Assembly (NCBI GenBank): GCA_026393835.1
Contig: JAPKZK010000087.1
Location: 1-64,000, forward strand
Reading direction: 5' to 3'
Source of the DNA: Candidatus Aminicenantota bacterium
Lineage (GTDB): Bacteria > Acidobacteriota > Aminicenantia > UBA2199
DNA length: 64,000 bases
Shown: positions 7,509 to 16,548 of the stretch, piece after piece
Numbering within the stretch: the first letter of the stretch is position 1
Layout: the number at the start of each line of letters is the position of its first letter
Notes under the pieces: model-generated
What the model saw: only the letters and a program-made list of their open reading frames with translations
The model's database searches: none
What the model was told of the DNA's origin: nothing
Program-made: the position numbers and the translations under genes

Positions 7509-9428
7509 ATGAAAAAAGAGCGAAAGAATATTTTGCTGGTTGAAGATGATCGGGGCCATGTCGAACTGATTCACAGGGCGTTCGAATATTACCGGGAGAG
7601 CTTTTCCCTGACTGTTGCTTCGCGTCTGGAGGAGGCCCGGGCCTATCTAAAGAAATCTCTCCCACACCTGGTGATTGCCGATTTAGTCTTGCCCGACGGC
7701 AGGGGAACGGAACTCCTGCCGGCGAAGGATCGGGAGCAATTGCCGGCCTTTCCCCTGGTTGTCATGACCGGTTATGGGGACGAGCAGGTGGCAGTCGATT
7801 CATTGAAAGCAGGGGCCCTGGATTACGTGGTAAAATTGGATTCCACGCTGAAGGCCATGCCCCGTATCGCCGAGCGGGCCATGCGCCAGTGGGACGCCAT
7901 CGTGGCCCGTAAGCGCATGGAAGTGGCACTTGCGGAAAGCGAAGAAAAATTCCGGGCGCTGATCGAAAACGCCGGCGAACTCATTGTCATCCTGGATATG
8001 CTCCGGGAAGGAAAAGATTGGGGATACCGTTACCTCAGCCCGGCGGTGATCGATATTACCGGTTTTACTTGCCATGATGTCATCGCGAAAACGTTGTCCG
8101 AGTTTCTTCATCCCGATGATAAAGCCATGGTTTACGATATATTGGCCCAGGCGGTGCAAAATGCCGGCGTCACCCTCTCCATAGACAATTTCAGGGTGCG
8201 GCACAAGGAAGGCCGGTGGGTGAACCTGGAGGGCCTGGTCACCAATATGATGGAAATAGCCGGTGTAAGGGGCATTGTGTTAAACTGCCGGGACGTCACC
8301 CGGTTGAGGCAGATGGAAGAAGTGTTAATCCGGGTGCAGAAACTGGAATCCGTCGGCCTGCTGGCCGGGGGCATCGCGCACGATTTCAATAATATACTTA
8401 CCGTCATCCTGGGCAACCTGGATGTGGCCAAAAAAGCAGATAGCAAAGAAAAGTTGCTGCACAACCTCGATGAAGCTGAGAAAGGCGTTTTAAGGGCCAG
8501 GGATTTGACGCAGCAGTTGTTGACTTTCGCCAGGGGGGGCGCGCCGGTCAAAGAGACGGCCTCTATCGAAGAAGTGATAAAAGATATCACCGCGTTCTCG
8601 TTAAGGGGTTCCGATGTATCGATAGAAATGGATTTCCAGGAAGGTTTGTACCCGGTGGATATCGATAGGGGACAGATCAGCCAGGTGATCCACAACCTGG
8701 TGATTAATGCCGAAGAGGCCATGCCCGACGGCGGGGTTATTACTGTCAGGGTTTTGAATACCGCTGTCGGACAGGAAGATATTTACGGCTTAGCTCCCGG
8801 GAAATATATCAAAATTGAAGTCCGGGACCAGGGGGTCGGCATTTCGCCCCTCAACAGGGAGAAAATCTTCGATCCCTATTTTACCACCAAAAGCAAAGGC
8901 AGCGGCCTGGGGTTGTCTATCGTTTATTCCGTGATTACCAAACATAATGGCGCGGTGGATTTCCAGTCCAAACCCGGCGAAGGCACTCTTTTTTTCATTT
9001 ATCTACCTGCCTCCGAGAAACAAAAACCCGGACCGTTGGACGAGGAAGAAATCATGGGCGGGGAAGGTAAAATCCTGGTGGTGGATGATGAGGAAAGTAT
9101 CCGGGAGGTGGCCACCCTGCTGCTGGAGAGCCTGGGGTATAAAGTCGTCACGGCGGAAAGCGGCGAGGAAGCCTTCGAAATCTGTAAAAAAGAAGTCCCG
9201 GATGCGGTTATCCTGGATTTAACCATCCCGGATGGAGTCGGGGGGAAAGAGACCGCCGAGGATATCCGGAAGTTTAATAAAAATATTAAATTGATCGTAT
9301 CCAGCGGGTATTCCAATGACCCCGTGATGTCCCGGTATAAGGAATTCGGTTTTGACGATGTGTTGATGAAACCTTATAAACTGGAACAAATCGGCAAGGT
9401 CGTTTATCGATTACTCAATAACAAATAA
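7509..9428 (+). CDS. Hybrid sensor histidine kinase, REC-PAS-HisKA-HATPase-REC
   Basis: A 639-residue cytoplasmic signalling protein with no membrane segments. Domains in order: receiver (1-125, phospho-acceptor Asp58 in IADLVLPDG), PAS (about 145-275), dimerisation/phospho-acceptor domain with His291 in GGIAHDFNN, HATPase_c (N box VIHNLVINAEEAM, G1 DQGVGIS, F box PYFTTK, G2 GSGLGLSIV) and a C-terminal receiver (about 520-639, Asp570 in VILDLTIPDG). The HDFNN version of the H box is typical of kinases with such terminal receivers. No dedicated response regulator is adjacent, so phosphotransfer may be internal or go to a distant partner. The signal is unknown. Confidence 0.92.
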   Translation: MKKERKNILLVEDDRGHVELIHRAFEYYRESFSLTVASRLEEARAYLKKSLPHLVIADLVLPDGRGTELLPAKDREQLPAFPLVVMTGYGDEQVAVDSLKAGALDYVVKLDSTLKAMPRIAERAMRQWDAIVARKRMEVALAESEEKFRALIENAGELIVILDMLREGKDWGYRYLSPAVIDITGFTCHDVIAKTLSEFLHPDDKAMVYDILAQAVQNAGVTLSIDNFRVRHKEGRWVNLEGLVTNMMEIAGVRGIVLNCRDVTRLRQMEEVLIRVQKLESVGLLAGGIAHDFNNILTVILGNLDVAKKADSKEKLLHNLDEAEKGVLRARDLTQQLLTFARGGAPVKETASIEEVIKDITAFSLRGSDVSIEMDFQEGLYPVDIDRGQISQVIHNLVINAEEAMPDGGVITVRVLNTAVGQEDIYGLAPGKYIKIEVRDQGVGISPLNREKIFDPYFTTKSKGSGLGLSIVYSVITKHNGAVDFQSKPGEGTLFFIYLPASEKQKPGPLDEEEIMGGEGKILVVDDEESIREVATLLLESLGYKVVTAESGEEAFEICKKEVPDAVILDLTIPDGVGGKETAEDIRKFNKNIKLIVSSGYSNDPVMSRYKEFGFDDVLMKPYKLEQIGKVVYRLLNNK

Positions 9429-9433
9429 TTGAG

Positions 9434-9524
9434 GTGATTGGTGATTGGTGATTGGTGGGTGGTGAGTGGTGAGTGGTGAGTGGTGAGAGGTGATTGGTGA
9501 AAGGGCGAACACGGGGGTTCGCCC
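9434..9524. repeat. Heptanucleotide tandem repeat followed by a GC hairpin
   Basis: About ten 7-bp units of gtgattg/gtgagtg type run from 9434 to 9502, directly after the kinase gene. A hairpin gggcgaac/gttcgccc (9503-9524) then resembles the arms of the palindromic elements at 4262 and 26375. No gene is present before the next stop codon at 9576. Confidence 0.65.
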
Positions 9525-9575
9525 CTACGGCGCATGTCTTCGTGTTCTTTGCGGCTGTTGTTTTTGTTTGAGATT

Positions 9576-10820
9576 TCATTCGCTCGAATATTTGTCCCTG
9601 ATGGCCTGGATGACGTCGTAAATTTCCATAAAAGCCTCAACCACTTCCGGGTCGAACTGTTTCCCCTTTTCCGATTCGATGTAAGCCAGGGTTTCGTCTT
9701 CATCCCAGCAATCCTTATACGGCCGTTTGGTTTTTAACGCATCATAAACATCCGCCAGCGAAACGATCCGGGCGTACAACGGAATTTCTTCCCCTTTTTT
9801 CCCAGGGCCGAAGGGTATCTCGTTTACATCGATATCGTCGCAGTTAATAACCGGGATATGCCCCGGGTAACCCGAGCCGTCCCATTTTTCATGGTGATTC
9901 AAGGCAATCTCGGCGGCCATGTCGTCCTCTTTGAAAGTGGAATTTATAAAAAAACGGCAGCCGTAGATCGTGTGGCGCATCATATAATCACGTTCATTTT
10001 TATTCAACCGGGCCTTCTTTTTTAAAATAGTATCCGTAATCGCCACCTTTCCCACATCATGAAGCATGGCGGCAATCTTTAAATAATCTTTTACCCGTTT
10101 GATTTCGTTGTCCGGGATGTTTCGCCGGGTGGCCCAGCGCTGGTAAATTTCAATCGCATAGGTGCCTACCCGGTTGGCGTGAAGGCCCGTCTCTCTCGGG
10201 TCCCGCAATTCCGCCATCTTGATCATTCGTAAAATAAGCTCATGGGTCATCCTGGCGCGTTCGATGGCCATCGCCGCCTGGTTGGCAAAAAGGGAAACCA
10301 GTATTTCATCCTCTTTACTGAAAGGCGCCACGGCGCCTTCCTTATTCCTGGCGTTGATGATCTGTAAAACCCCCGTGATTTTATCTTCGGTGGTGATCAA
10401 CGGTACGGTCAACATCGACCGGGTATGGTAAGACGACGATTCGTCGAAGGAGCGGTTAAAGGTGTAAGGGACATCGTCCGGCAGGCGGTAAACATCGTCG
10501 ATAACCAGGGGTTTGCGGTTCAATGCCACGTAACCGGAAATGGAAGCATTATCGATCTCTATTTCCTGTTTGGCGTAAAGGTACTTTTTACTGCGTTTGT
10601 CCTTTTGCAGCAGGGTGTCGTTCTGGACATATTCAAAGGTCAGTTTATCACCTTTGACCAGGTAGATGGAACCCGCATCGGCGTTGGAAATGGCCCTGGC
10701 TTCCAGCAGCACCCGGTCCAGGAGGGAATCCAGGTCTTTTATATGGCTGATTTTTTCATTGATCTTCAGGATTTCGATGATGTTCTCTTTGTGCTGTTGG
10801 TGATTCATTATCTCGCTCAT
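9576..10820 (-). CDS. GAF domain plus HD-GYP protein, candidate c-di-GMP phosphodiesterase
   Basis: A 414-residue protein. The N-terminal GAF domain covers about residues 22-190, and the C-terminal HD-GYP domain about 195-400. The metal-binding HD pair lies in LHDVGK (His254-Asp255), followed by the double histidine and the GYP-like signature HHEKWDGSGYPG (309-320). HD-GYP enzymes hydrolyse cyclic di-GMP; the GAF domain is likely to sense a small ligand or redox signal. The gene is divergent from uppS and stands alone. The sequence also fits the wider GAF-HD group whose activity is not always shown, so the substrate is inferred. Confidence 0.85.
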   Translation of the reverse strand: MSEIMNHQQHKENIIEILKINEKISHIKDLDSLLDRVLLEARAISNADAGSIYLVKGDKLTFEYVQNDTLLQKDKRSKKYLYAKQEIEIDNASISGYVALNRKPLVIDDVYRLPDDVPYTFNRSFDESSSYHTRSMLTVPLITTEDKITGVLQIINARNKEGAVAPFSKEDEILVSLFANQAAMAIERARMTHELILRMIKMAELRDPRETGLHANRVGTYAIEIYQRWATRRNIPDNEIKRVKDYLKIAAMLHDVGKVAITDTILKKKARLNKNERDYMMRHTIYGCRFFINSTFKEDDMAAEIALNHHEKWDGSGYPGHIPVINCDDIDVNEIPFGPGKKGEEIPLYARIVSLADVYDALKTKRPYKDCWDEDETLAYIESEKGKQFDPEVVEAFMEIYDVIQAIRDKYSSE

Positions 10821-10906
10821 TTAATTCATATCCTTAAAAAGTAACAGGCTATTATTAAAAGATATATTGAAATAAATGTCAAGGAGAAATCCGGAAAAAG
10901 TTTTCC

Positions 10907-10935
10907 TTGACAAAGATGCACATTACAACTATAAT
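10907..10935 (+). promoter_or_regulatory. Near-consensus promoter of the uppS operon, likely leaderless
   Basis: TTGACA (10907-10912), a 17-base spacer and TATAAT (10930-10935) make an almost perfect sigma-70-type promoter. The uppS ATG is at 10942, six bases after the -10 box, where transcription would normally start. No Shine-Dalgarno sequence fits in that gap, so a leaderless mRNA is predicted. Confidence 0.7.
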
Positions 10936-10941
10936 CTGTAG

Positions 10942-11700
10942 ATGATAGAGAATTTTAAAGACTTGATGCAAGCCGGCAGCGAAGAGGAAGCATTACTGCG
11001 CCAAATCGATAAAAATAAAATACCCGTCCATGTGGCCGTAATCATGGACGGCAACGGCCGCTGGGCCCGACAAAAAGGTCTAAAACGCAAAGCCGGACAC
11101 CAGGAAGGCGCTGTGTCCGCCCGTGAAATCACCGAATACGCCCTGCGCATGGGCATTAAATATCTAACCCTCTTCGCTTTCTCCAGTGAGAACTGGAAAA
11201 GACCCGTAACGGAAGTCAATGCCTTAATGAATATGCTCTATGAAAACCTGGTCCAACAGAAAGAGTTACTGGTACGGAACGATATTCGCTTAGCTATCGT
11301 TGGAGATATTGAAGGATTGCCGTCAAAGTTGAAGTCTAAACTGGTAGAAACCATGGATTTTTCCAGGTCCCATAAAAAAATGCAGGTCAACCTGGCCCTC
11401 AATTACGGCGCCCGCCAGGAAATCGTCAACGCCGTAAAAAAAATCCTGCTGGAGAATGTCCCTGCCTCTAAAATAAATGAAGAATTGTTTTCCCGCTTCC
11501 TGTATACCGCCGATTGCCCGGACCCGGACCTCCTCATCCGCACCTCCGGCGAACTGCGCATATCGAATTTCTTGTTGTACCAGTTAGCCTATACCGAATT
11601 GTGCTTTACCCCCACCCTGTGGCCGGATTTCCGGTTAAAGGAGTTTATAAAAGCGATCCTGGATTTTCAAAACCGGGAAAGGAGATTTGGAAAAATATGA
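10942..11700 (+). CDS. uppS: Undecaprenyl diphosphate synthase (cis-prenyltransferase)
   Basis: A 252-residue cis-prenyltransferase that condenses isopentenyl units onto farnesyl diphosphate to make the C55 lipid carrier for peptidoglycan and O-antigen. Signature sequences: VIMDGNGRWARQKG (catalytic Asp and phosphate-binding loop), GHQEGA, LTLFAFSSENWKRP and the C-terminal PDPDLLIRTSGELRISNFL followed by YTELCFT. The length is normal. It is the first gene of the uppS-cdsA-dxr-rseP cluster, an arrangement common in bacteria. The promoter at 10907-10935 appears to drive it without a leader. Confidence 0.95.
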   Translation: MIENFKDLMQAGSEEEALLRQIDKNKIPVHVAVIMDGNGRWARQKGLKRKAGHQEGAVSAREITEYALRMGIKYLTLFAFSSENWKRPVTEVNALMNMLYENLVQQKELLVRNDIRLAIVGDIEGLPSKLKSKLVETMDFSRSHKKMQVNLALNYGARQEIVNAVKKILLENVPASKINEELFSRFLYTADCPDPDLLIRTSGELRISNFLLYQLAYTELCFTPTLWPDFRLKEFIKAILDFQNRERRFGKI

Positions 11701-12515
11701 ATGTAAAAGAGTTTATCACACGGACCATCACAGCTTTTTTCTTAATTGCCGGCGCGTACGCCCTCATTAAGTATACGCCGGATCGCTGGTTTTCCCTTGC
11801 CTTATTTTTATTGATCAGCGCCGGCGCATACGAACTGGTAAAACTCACCCAACCGGTGAAATACTCCATGATCCTCGTACTACTCTCCGGCCTCAGCATC
11901 GCCCTCTCATTTACCTTCCGTAAACCGGATTCTCAGCCTGATTTATTGCCGGGCATTATCATGATCCTGGTCTTGACCGGTTTGTTTTTTTTGTTTTCCA
12001 TCCGGCGGCGCGAGGATTTAAATACCTTTGTAAAGGATATGGGCATTCATTTTTTAATCATTTTCTATCTCTATGTGCCGCTCTATTTTATACTGGAACT
12101 GAAACGCCTGGGTCCCCACTTCCTGTTTTTCATGATCTTTGTCATTGCCGTGGGCGACACCGGCGCCTATTTTGTCGGCTCCGCCATCGGCAAACACAAA
12201 ATTTATCCGGTGGCCTCGCCGAAGAAATCCCTGGAAGGACTGATCGCCGCCGTCATTACCGCGGCCCTCACCGGTTGGTTATCCATCGTGGTCTTCCCCC
12301 TACCGGTAAAGGTATGGCAGGCCATGGCCACCGCCGGGATCATCGGGCTATTATCCCAGTTGTCCGATCCCGTGGAATCGTTATTCAAACGGGCCGCCGG
12401 TAAAAAAGATTCCGGCGCCCTCCTGCCCGGGCACGGCGGCGTTCTGGACCGCGTCGACAGCTACATTTTCTGCGCTCCCGTACTCTTTTATATCATCACC
12501 TACCTCTGGAAATAA
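11697..12515 (+). CDS. cdsA: Phosphatidate cytidylyltransferase (CDP-diglyceride synthase)
   Basis: A multi-pass membrane enzyme of 272 residues that activates phosphatidic acid with CTP for phospholipid synthesis. Several hydrophobic segments are visible. The CdsA signature near the C-terminus includes SPKKSLEGLIAAV, SQLSDPVESLFKRAAGKKDSG and LPGHGGVLDRVDSYIF. The reading frame extends upstream to 11514, but that part is an out-of-frame read of uppS. The ATG at 11697 overlaps the uppS stop by four bases (ATGA) and has AAAGGAG upstream, so it is the real start. Confidence 0.93.
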   Translation: MNVKEFITRTITAFFLIAGAYALIKYTPDRWFSLALFLLISAGAYELVKLTQPVKYSMILVLLSGLSIALSFTFRKPDSQPDLLPGIIMILVLTGLFFLFSIRRREDLNTFVKDMGIHFLIIFYLYVPLYFILELKRLGPHFLFFMIFVIAVGDTGAYFVGSAIGKHKIYPVASPKKSLEGLIAAVITAALTGWLSIVVFPLPVKVWQAMATAGIIGLLSQLSDPVESLFKRAAGKKDSGALLPGHGGVLDRVDSYIFCAPVLFYIITYLWK

Positions 12516-12563
12516 TATAATGAAAGGGCCACGGACGAACACGGACAAACACGGACAAACGAG

Positions 12564-13730
12564 ATGATGAGAAATATAGCACTTCTAGGTTCGACGGGTT
12601 CCATCGGCAGGAATACCCTGGAAGTTATCTCACAGAACCCGGACAGGTTTAAATTAATCAGTCTGGCGGCGGGGGAGAACCTGGACCTGGCGGTGGAACA
12701 AATTCGTAATTTTTCCCCTGAGGTCGTCAGCGTCAAACGTAAAAAAGACGCCGAGATATTACAGGGGCAATTCCCGGGCCTGAGGGTTTACTATGGCCCC
12801 GGGGGATTGCTGGAAGCTGTTTCCCATAAAGATGTGGATACCATGGTGTCCGCCATCGACGGCACCACGGCCCTGGAAGCAACCTTCGCATCCATAAAAA
12901 AAGGCCGCCGCATCTGCCTGGCCAACAAAGAGACCCTGGTGGCCGCCGGGGAGTTGATCAACCGGCAATTGCAGGAATCCGACGCTGAATTGATCCCCAT
13001 CGACAGCGAACAGAGCGCCATTTTCCAGGCCATCGGCCATAACAGCAAATCCTATATCAAGCGCATCATCTTAACCGCATCCGGCGGGCCTTTTTTTAAG
13101 AACGCCGGGAACGGGGCAGACCCTTTTGCCGGCGTCGCCGTCAAAGAAGCCCTGGCCCACCCCACCTGGTCCATGGGAACCAAAGTCACCATCGATTCCG
13201 CCACCCTGATGAATAAAGCCCTGGAGATGATCGAAGCGTTCCACCTCTTTCAATTAAAAAAAGAACAGATCGATGTCGTTATTCATCCCCAGAGTATTAT
13301 CCATTCCATGGTGGAATTTATCGATTCCTCCATCATTGCCCAGATGAGCCTGCCGGATATGAGGCTGCCCATTCTTTATTCCTTAAGTTTTCCCGAACGG
13401 GTCCCTTTTAACGGCCGGCCGTTGAATTTTGCCCAATTGCAAAAACTCGAATTTTTCGCGGTAGATACCGGGATATTTACCCCCATCCGTATGGCCTATG
13501 ATGTGTTGAAAGAAGGGAAAAATGCCGGCGCTGTTTTAAATGCGGCCAATGAAGTGGCCGTCGAATATTTTTTAAAGGAGAAGATTTCCTTTAAAGATAT
13601 ATTTAAGGTTGTAGAGGATATCTTTTACCGTGAGCATTTCTATCCGCTAAACTCACTGGAAGATATCGATGAAACCATAGAAAATACCAAAAATAAAACC
13701 ATCGCTTATTTAAATGGAGATAATAAATGA
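12564..13730 (+). CDS. dxr: 1-deoxy-D-xylulose 5-phosphate reductoisomerase
   Basis: A 388-residue NADPH-dependent enzyme of the MEP isoprenoid pathway. Visible motifs: N-terminal NADPH loop LLGSTGSIGRNTLEV, LANKETLVAAGELI, PIDSEQSAIFQ (metal-binding Asp and Glu), ASGGPFF, and HPTWSMGTKVTIDSATL with MNKALEMIEAFHLF. The length is typical. It supplies IPP and DMAPP for the UppS step encoded two genes upstream, so the operon joins precursor supply with envelope lipid synthesis. A short cacggac-type repeat sits in the 48-bp gap after cdsA. The 3' end overlaps rseP by four bases. Confidence 0.95.
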   Translation: MMRNIALLGSTGSIGRNTLEVISQNPDRFKLISLAAGENLDLAVEQIRNFSPEVVSVKRKKDAEILQGQFPGLRVYYGPGGLLEAVSHKDVDTMVSAIDGTTALEATFASIKKGRRICLANKETLVAAGELINRQLQESDAELIPIDSEQSAIFQAIGHNSKSYIKRIILTASGGPFFKNAGNGADPFAGVAVKEALAHPTWSMGTKVTIDSATLMNKALEMIEAFHLFQLKKEQIDVVIHPQSIIHSMVEFIDSSIIAQMSLPDMRLPILYSLSFPERVPFNGRPLNFAQLQKLEFFAVDTGIFTPIRMAYDVLKEGKNAGAVLNAANEVAVEYFLKEKISFKDIFKVVEDIFYREHFYPLNSLEDIDETIENTKNKTIAYLNGDNK

Positions 13731-15076
13731 CTGCTTTATACACTGTATTGGCGTTTGCCATCGTACTGGGAATAATCGTACTGGTACATGAGTTCGGACA
13801 TTATATCGCCGCCCGGTTAATGGGTGTGCGTGTGGAAACGTTTTCCTTCGGTTTCGGGAAACGGTTGTTTGGAAAACAGGTGGGCGATACCGATTTCCGT
13901 TTTAGTTTGGTCCCCCTAGGCGGTTATGTCAAAATGGCCGGCGAGGAAGATTACGATGCGGATCCCAAAGAACGGAAACCCGATGAGTTCCTGGCCAAGA
14001 ACCGGGGACAAAAGATATTTATCCTGGTAATGGGGTCCTTGATGAACCTGGTATTGGCTTATATTATTTTCACCGTAATCAATATAACCGGGGTAGATAT
14101 CGAGAAGTACAAATTGGAGCCCCCGCGTATCGGGTATGTCCTGGCCGATTCGCCGGCGGCCAAAGCCGGGATTTTGCCCGGGGATGTGATCCGCAGTATT
14201 AACAACAGGAAAATCGACGCCTGGAAAGACCTGGAACTTAATATCGGCGCCAGTCCCAATGAAACCCTGGCGGTGGAATATGACCGCGGGGGGGAGAAGC
14301 GCATCGCCGCCGTCGATGTTAAATCCATTTCCCGTTACAACGTAGGGGATGCCGGTCTATACTGGGATTTTAAGACCAGGATCGATTCCATTAAACCCGA
14401 TTCTCCTGCTTTTCAGGCGGGCATTAAAGAGGGTGATATCATCCGGGCCATTAATGGGCAGCCGGTGTGTTATTTTGAAATCGTCGGCGTCATTTCACCC
14501 AGTATCGGTAAGCCTTTGGAATTTGAGATCGAACGGGATTCAACCGTGATAAATCTGACCGTTACGCCCCTTGAAGAAGTGCAGGAAGGCGTTAAGAGGG
14601 GGGTGATCGGCGTGGGTATGACGCCTTATTCCCCGGCGGTAAAGGTTCAATACGGGTTATGGGATGCGGCGGTTAAAAGTAAAAACGATATGACGAATCT
14701 CACTTTTTTCATTTTTAATGCATTCAGGAAAATGATCGCAGGGAAAATATCCGCCCAACAACTTTCCGGTCCCATCGAGATTGCCAAATTTTCGCAGAAA
14801 GCAATGGAAAGGGGTCCCTCCAGTCTATTTATGTTGATTGCGTTTATATCGCTTCAACTGGGGTTAGTGAACTTGTTTCCCATCCCGGCGCTGGATGGCG
14901 GTCACCTGTTGCTCTATACTATCGAAGCCATTATCCGCAAGGATTTCAGCCCGAAGGTCAAGAACATACTATTGAATGCCGGTTTTGCTCTTTTGATTGC
15001 CTTGATGGCCTTTGTGGTATTGAATGATATAGCCAAGCTTCTTCCCCGCGGTTGGGCCACTTTCTGGCCGTTCTGA
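13727..15076 (+). CDS. rseP: Site-2 zinc metalloprotease RseP
   Basis: A 449-residue intramembrane protease (M50) that performs the second cleavage of anti-sigma factors or signal-peptide remnants. The HEFGH zinc motif lies in the first membrane helix (about residues 22-26), and the third zinc ligand region NLFPIPALDGGHLLLY near residue 385. Two PDZ domains lie between (about 130-290), each with an SPAxxAGI-type ligand loop, as in E. coli RseP. The start overlaps dxr (ATGA). The gene is followed by a strong hairpin at 15098-15127 that may serve as terminator. Confidence 0.95.
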   Translation: MTALYTVLAFAIVLGIIVLVHEFGHYIAARLMGVRVETFSFGFGKRLFGKQVGDTDFRFSLVPLGGYVKMAGEEDYDADPKERKPDEFLAKNRGQKIFILVMGSLMNLVLAYIIFTVINITGVDIEKYKLEPPRIGYVLADSPAAKAGILPGDVIRSINNRKIDAWKDLELNIGASPNETLAVEYDRGGEKRIAAVDVKSISRYNVGDAGLYWDFKTRIDSIKPDSPAFQAGIKEGDIIRAINGQPVCYFEIVGVISPSIGKPLEFEIERDSTVINLTVTPLEEVQEGVKRGVIGVGMTPYSPAVKVQYGLWDAAVKSKNDMTNLTFFIFNAFRKMIAGKISAQQLSGPIEIAKFSQKAMERGPSSLFMLIAFISLQLGLVNLFPIPALDGGHLLLYTIEAIIRKDFSPKVKNILLNAGFALLIALMAFVVLNDIAKLLPRGWATFWPF

Positions 15077-15080
15077 TGAT

Positions 15081-15140
15081 TAAAAGCTTTAGGAGGTCCA
15101 GGAACCCTTTCTCGAAAGGGTTCCTGGTCGCCGAAGGCAA
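15081..15140. repeat. Palindromic element (about 58 bp), intergenic copy after rseP
   Basis: Begins taaaagctttaggagg and contains a perfect 13-bp stem (15098-15110 with 15115-15127, four-base loop ctcg), then tcgccgaaggcaat. The same plan, with the same outer words, is seen in frame inside uvrA at 34531-34588 and, in reverse, between two eCIS genes at 53238-53298. It may also act as a terminator between convergent genes. Confidence 0.75.
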
Positions 15141-15156
15141 TAAGGATATTCTTCTT

Positions 15157-16419
15157 TTAGTATTTTTCGCGTGTTTCGCGGGCCACTTTCTCGACTTCAC
15201 GGAAAACGCGCATGAAATTGCCGCCCCAGATTTTGCGGACATCCTCTTCGGAATAGCCCCGCTTGACTAACTCCAACGTGATATTCCCCATTTCGCTAAC
15301 ATCGTAACAGTCTTTTAGTCCGCCGCCGCCGTCGAAATCGGTGCCGATCCCGACATAATCGATCCCCGCCACTTTGACGATATGGTCGATATGATCCACC
15401 GCTTCCGCCACCGTGGCCAGGTTGGGTGGATATTTTTCCTCGATGCGCATCCACTCTTCACGGGCTTTCTTTTTCTCCACTGCTGAAAGGGTGTCGTAAT
15501 TACGGCGTTTTTCATGCATGGCTTGATGGGCGGCCTCACGTTCGGGATTGACGGGCATTTTCTTTATATATTCCGAAAGAATGCACAATTGGATCACTCC
15601 GCCTTTTTGGGCCAGTTTCTTCAGCATGTCGTCGGAGAGGTTCCGGGGATTGTCGCAGGCGGCCCTGGCGCAAGAATGCGTGGCAACCACCGGCGCCGTG
15701 GATACCTCCAGTACGTCGTAAAAGGATTTATCGGAAATATGCGACACATCCACCAGCATACCCAGGCGGTTCATCTCTGCCACGACGCTTTTGCCGAACT
15801 TACTTAAGCCGTTATGTTCGGGGCCTTTCTCGTCCGTGGAAGAATCGCAAATGTCGTTGTTCTTTGTATGACAGAGGGTGATATAACGCGCCCCCAGGTC
15901 ATAGTATTTTTTTACCAGGGCAATGTCGTTCCCCAGCGGGTACCCGTTTTCAATGCCGATATAGATGGCGCGTTTGCCATTTTTTTCGATCCTGTAGGCG
16001 TCGTCCGGGGTCAAGGCCGATTCCGCCTGGTCTGGGTAAGCCTTGATCGCCTTATGGATTTGAGCGAAGGTTTGCAGGGCTTCGTTTTTGGCTTTTTCGT
16101 TTCCAGCCGGCGACCGTTCCGCCTGCCCGACGAATACGGCAAAAAAGATGGCGTCCAGCCCGCCTTTTTTCATGCGGGGGAAATCCACTTTGCCGCCCCG
16201 TTTGCGCGGGTCGTTGATCTTGCCGATATCGAAATTTTCTCTTTCCAGCATGAACGGGGTATCCACGTGGGTATCCACGGTCAACACCCGTTCATGGATT
16301 TCAGCCGCTTTTTTGATTGCTCCCGGGTTCACGTCCGCCGGCCCGGTTTCACCGTAACATATTATCGTTAAAAACATTGTTGTCAAAAGCATTATTATCA
16401 AAGGTTTCATCGTTTTCAT
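15157..16419 (-). CDS. Membrane dipeptidase, peptidase family M19
   Basis: A 420-residue protein with an N-terminal signal peptide (MKTMKPLIIMLLTTMFL, cleavage near CYGETG, possibly a lipoprotein cysteine). Family M19 features: VLTVDTHVDTPF (zinc-binding His and Asp), the bridging glutamate in YIGIENGY, DVSHISDKSFYDVLEVS, ATHSCARAACDNPRNLSD and GIGTDFDGGGG. It is predicted to cleave dipeptides in the periplasm. It is convergent with rseP and divergent from comF, with no operon partner. Related bacterial enzymes also accept D-amino-acid dipeptides; which applies here cannot be told. Confidence 0.92.
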   Translation of the reverse strand: MKTMKPLIIMLLTTMFLTIICYGETGPADVNPGAIKKAAEIHERVLTVDTHVDTPFMLERENFDIGKINDPRKRGGKVDFPRMKKGGLDAIFFAVFVGQAERSPAGNEKAKNEALQTFAQIHKAIKAYPDQAESALTPDDAYRIEKNGKRAIYIGIENGYPLGNDIALVKKYYDLGARYITLCHTKNNDICDSSTDEKGPEHNGLSKFGKSVVAEMNRLGMLVDVSHISDKSFYDVLEVSTAPVVATHSCARAACDNPRNLSDDMLKKLAQKGGVIQLCILSEYIKKMPVNPEREAAHQAMHEKRRNYDTLSAVEKKKAREEWMRIEEKYPPNLATVAEAVDHIDHIVKVAGIDYVGIGTDFDGGGGLKDCYDVSEMGNITLELVKRGYSEEDVRKIWGGNFMRVFREVEKVARETREKY

Positions 16420-16548
16420 ACACGCTCCTATTCGGGTCTTCTTGAAAAAAAATTAGGTTATATTATATCACATTAAATGGTGAAACCTATTCTAAAAAAA
16501 AACAGTATGGTAGAATTAACTTCTTAAACAACCGAGGAAGATTTGCTA

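Noticed and set aside
11514..11696. Upstream extension of cdsA
   Set aside because: This part is an out-of-frame read of uppS; a good start with ribosome-binding site exists at 11697.
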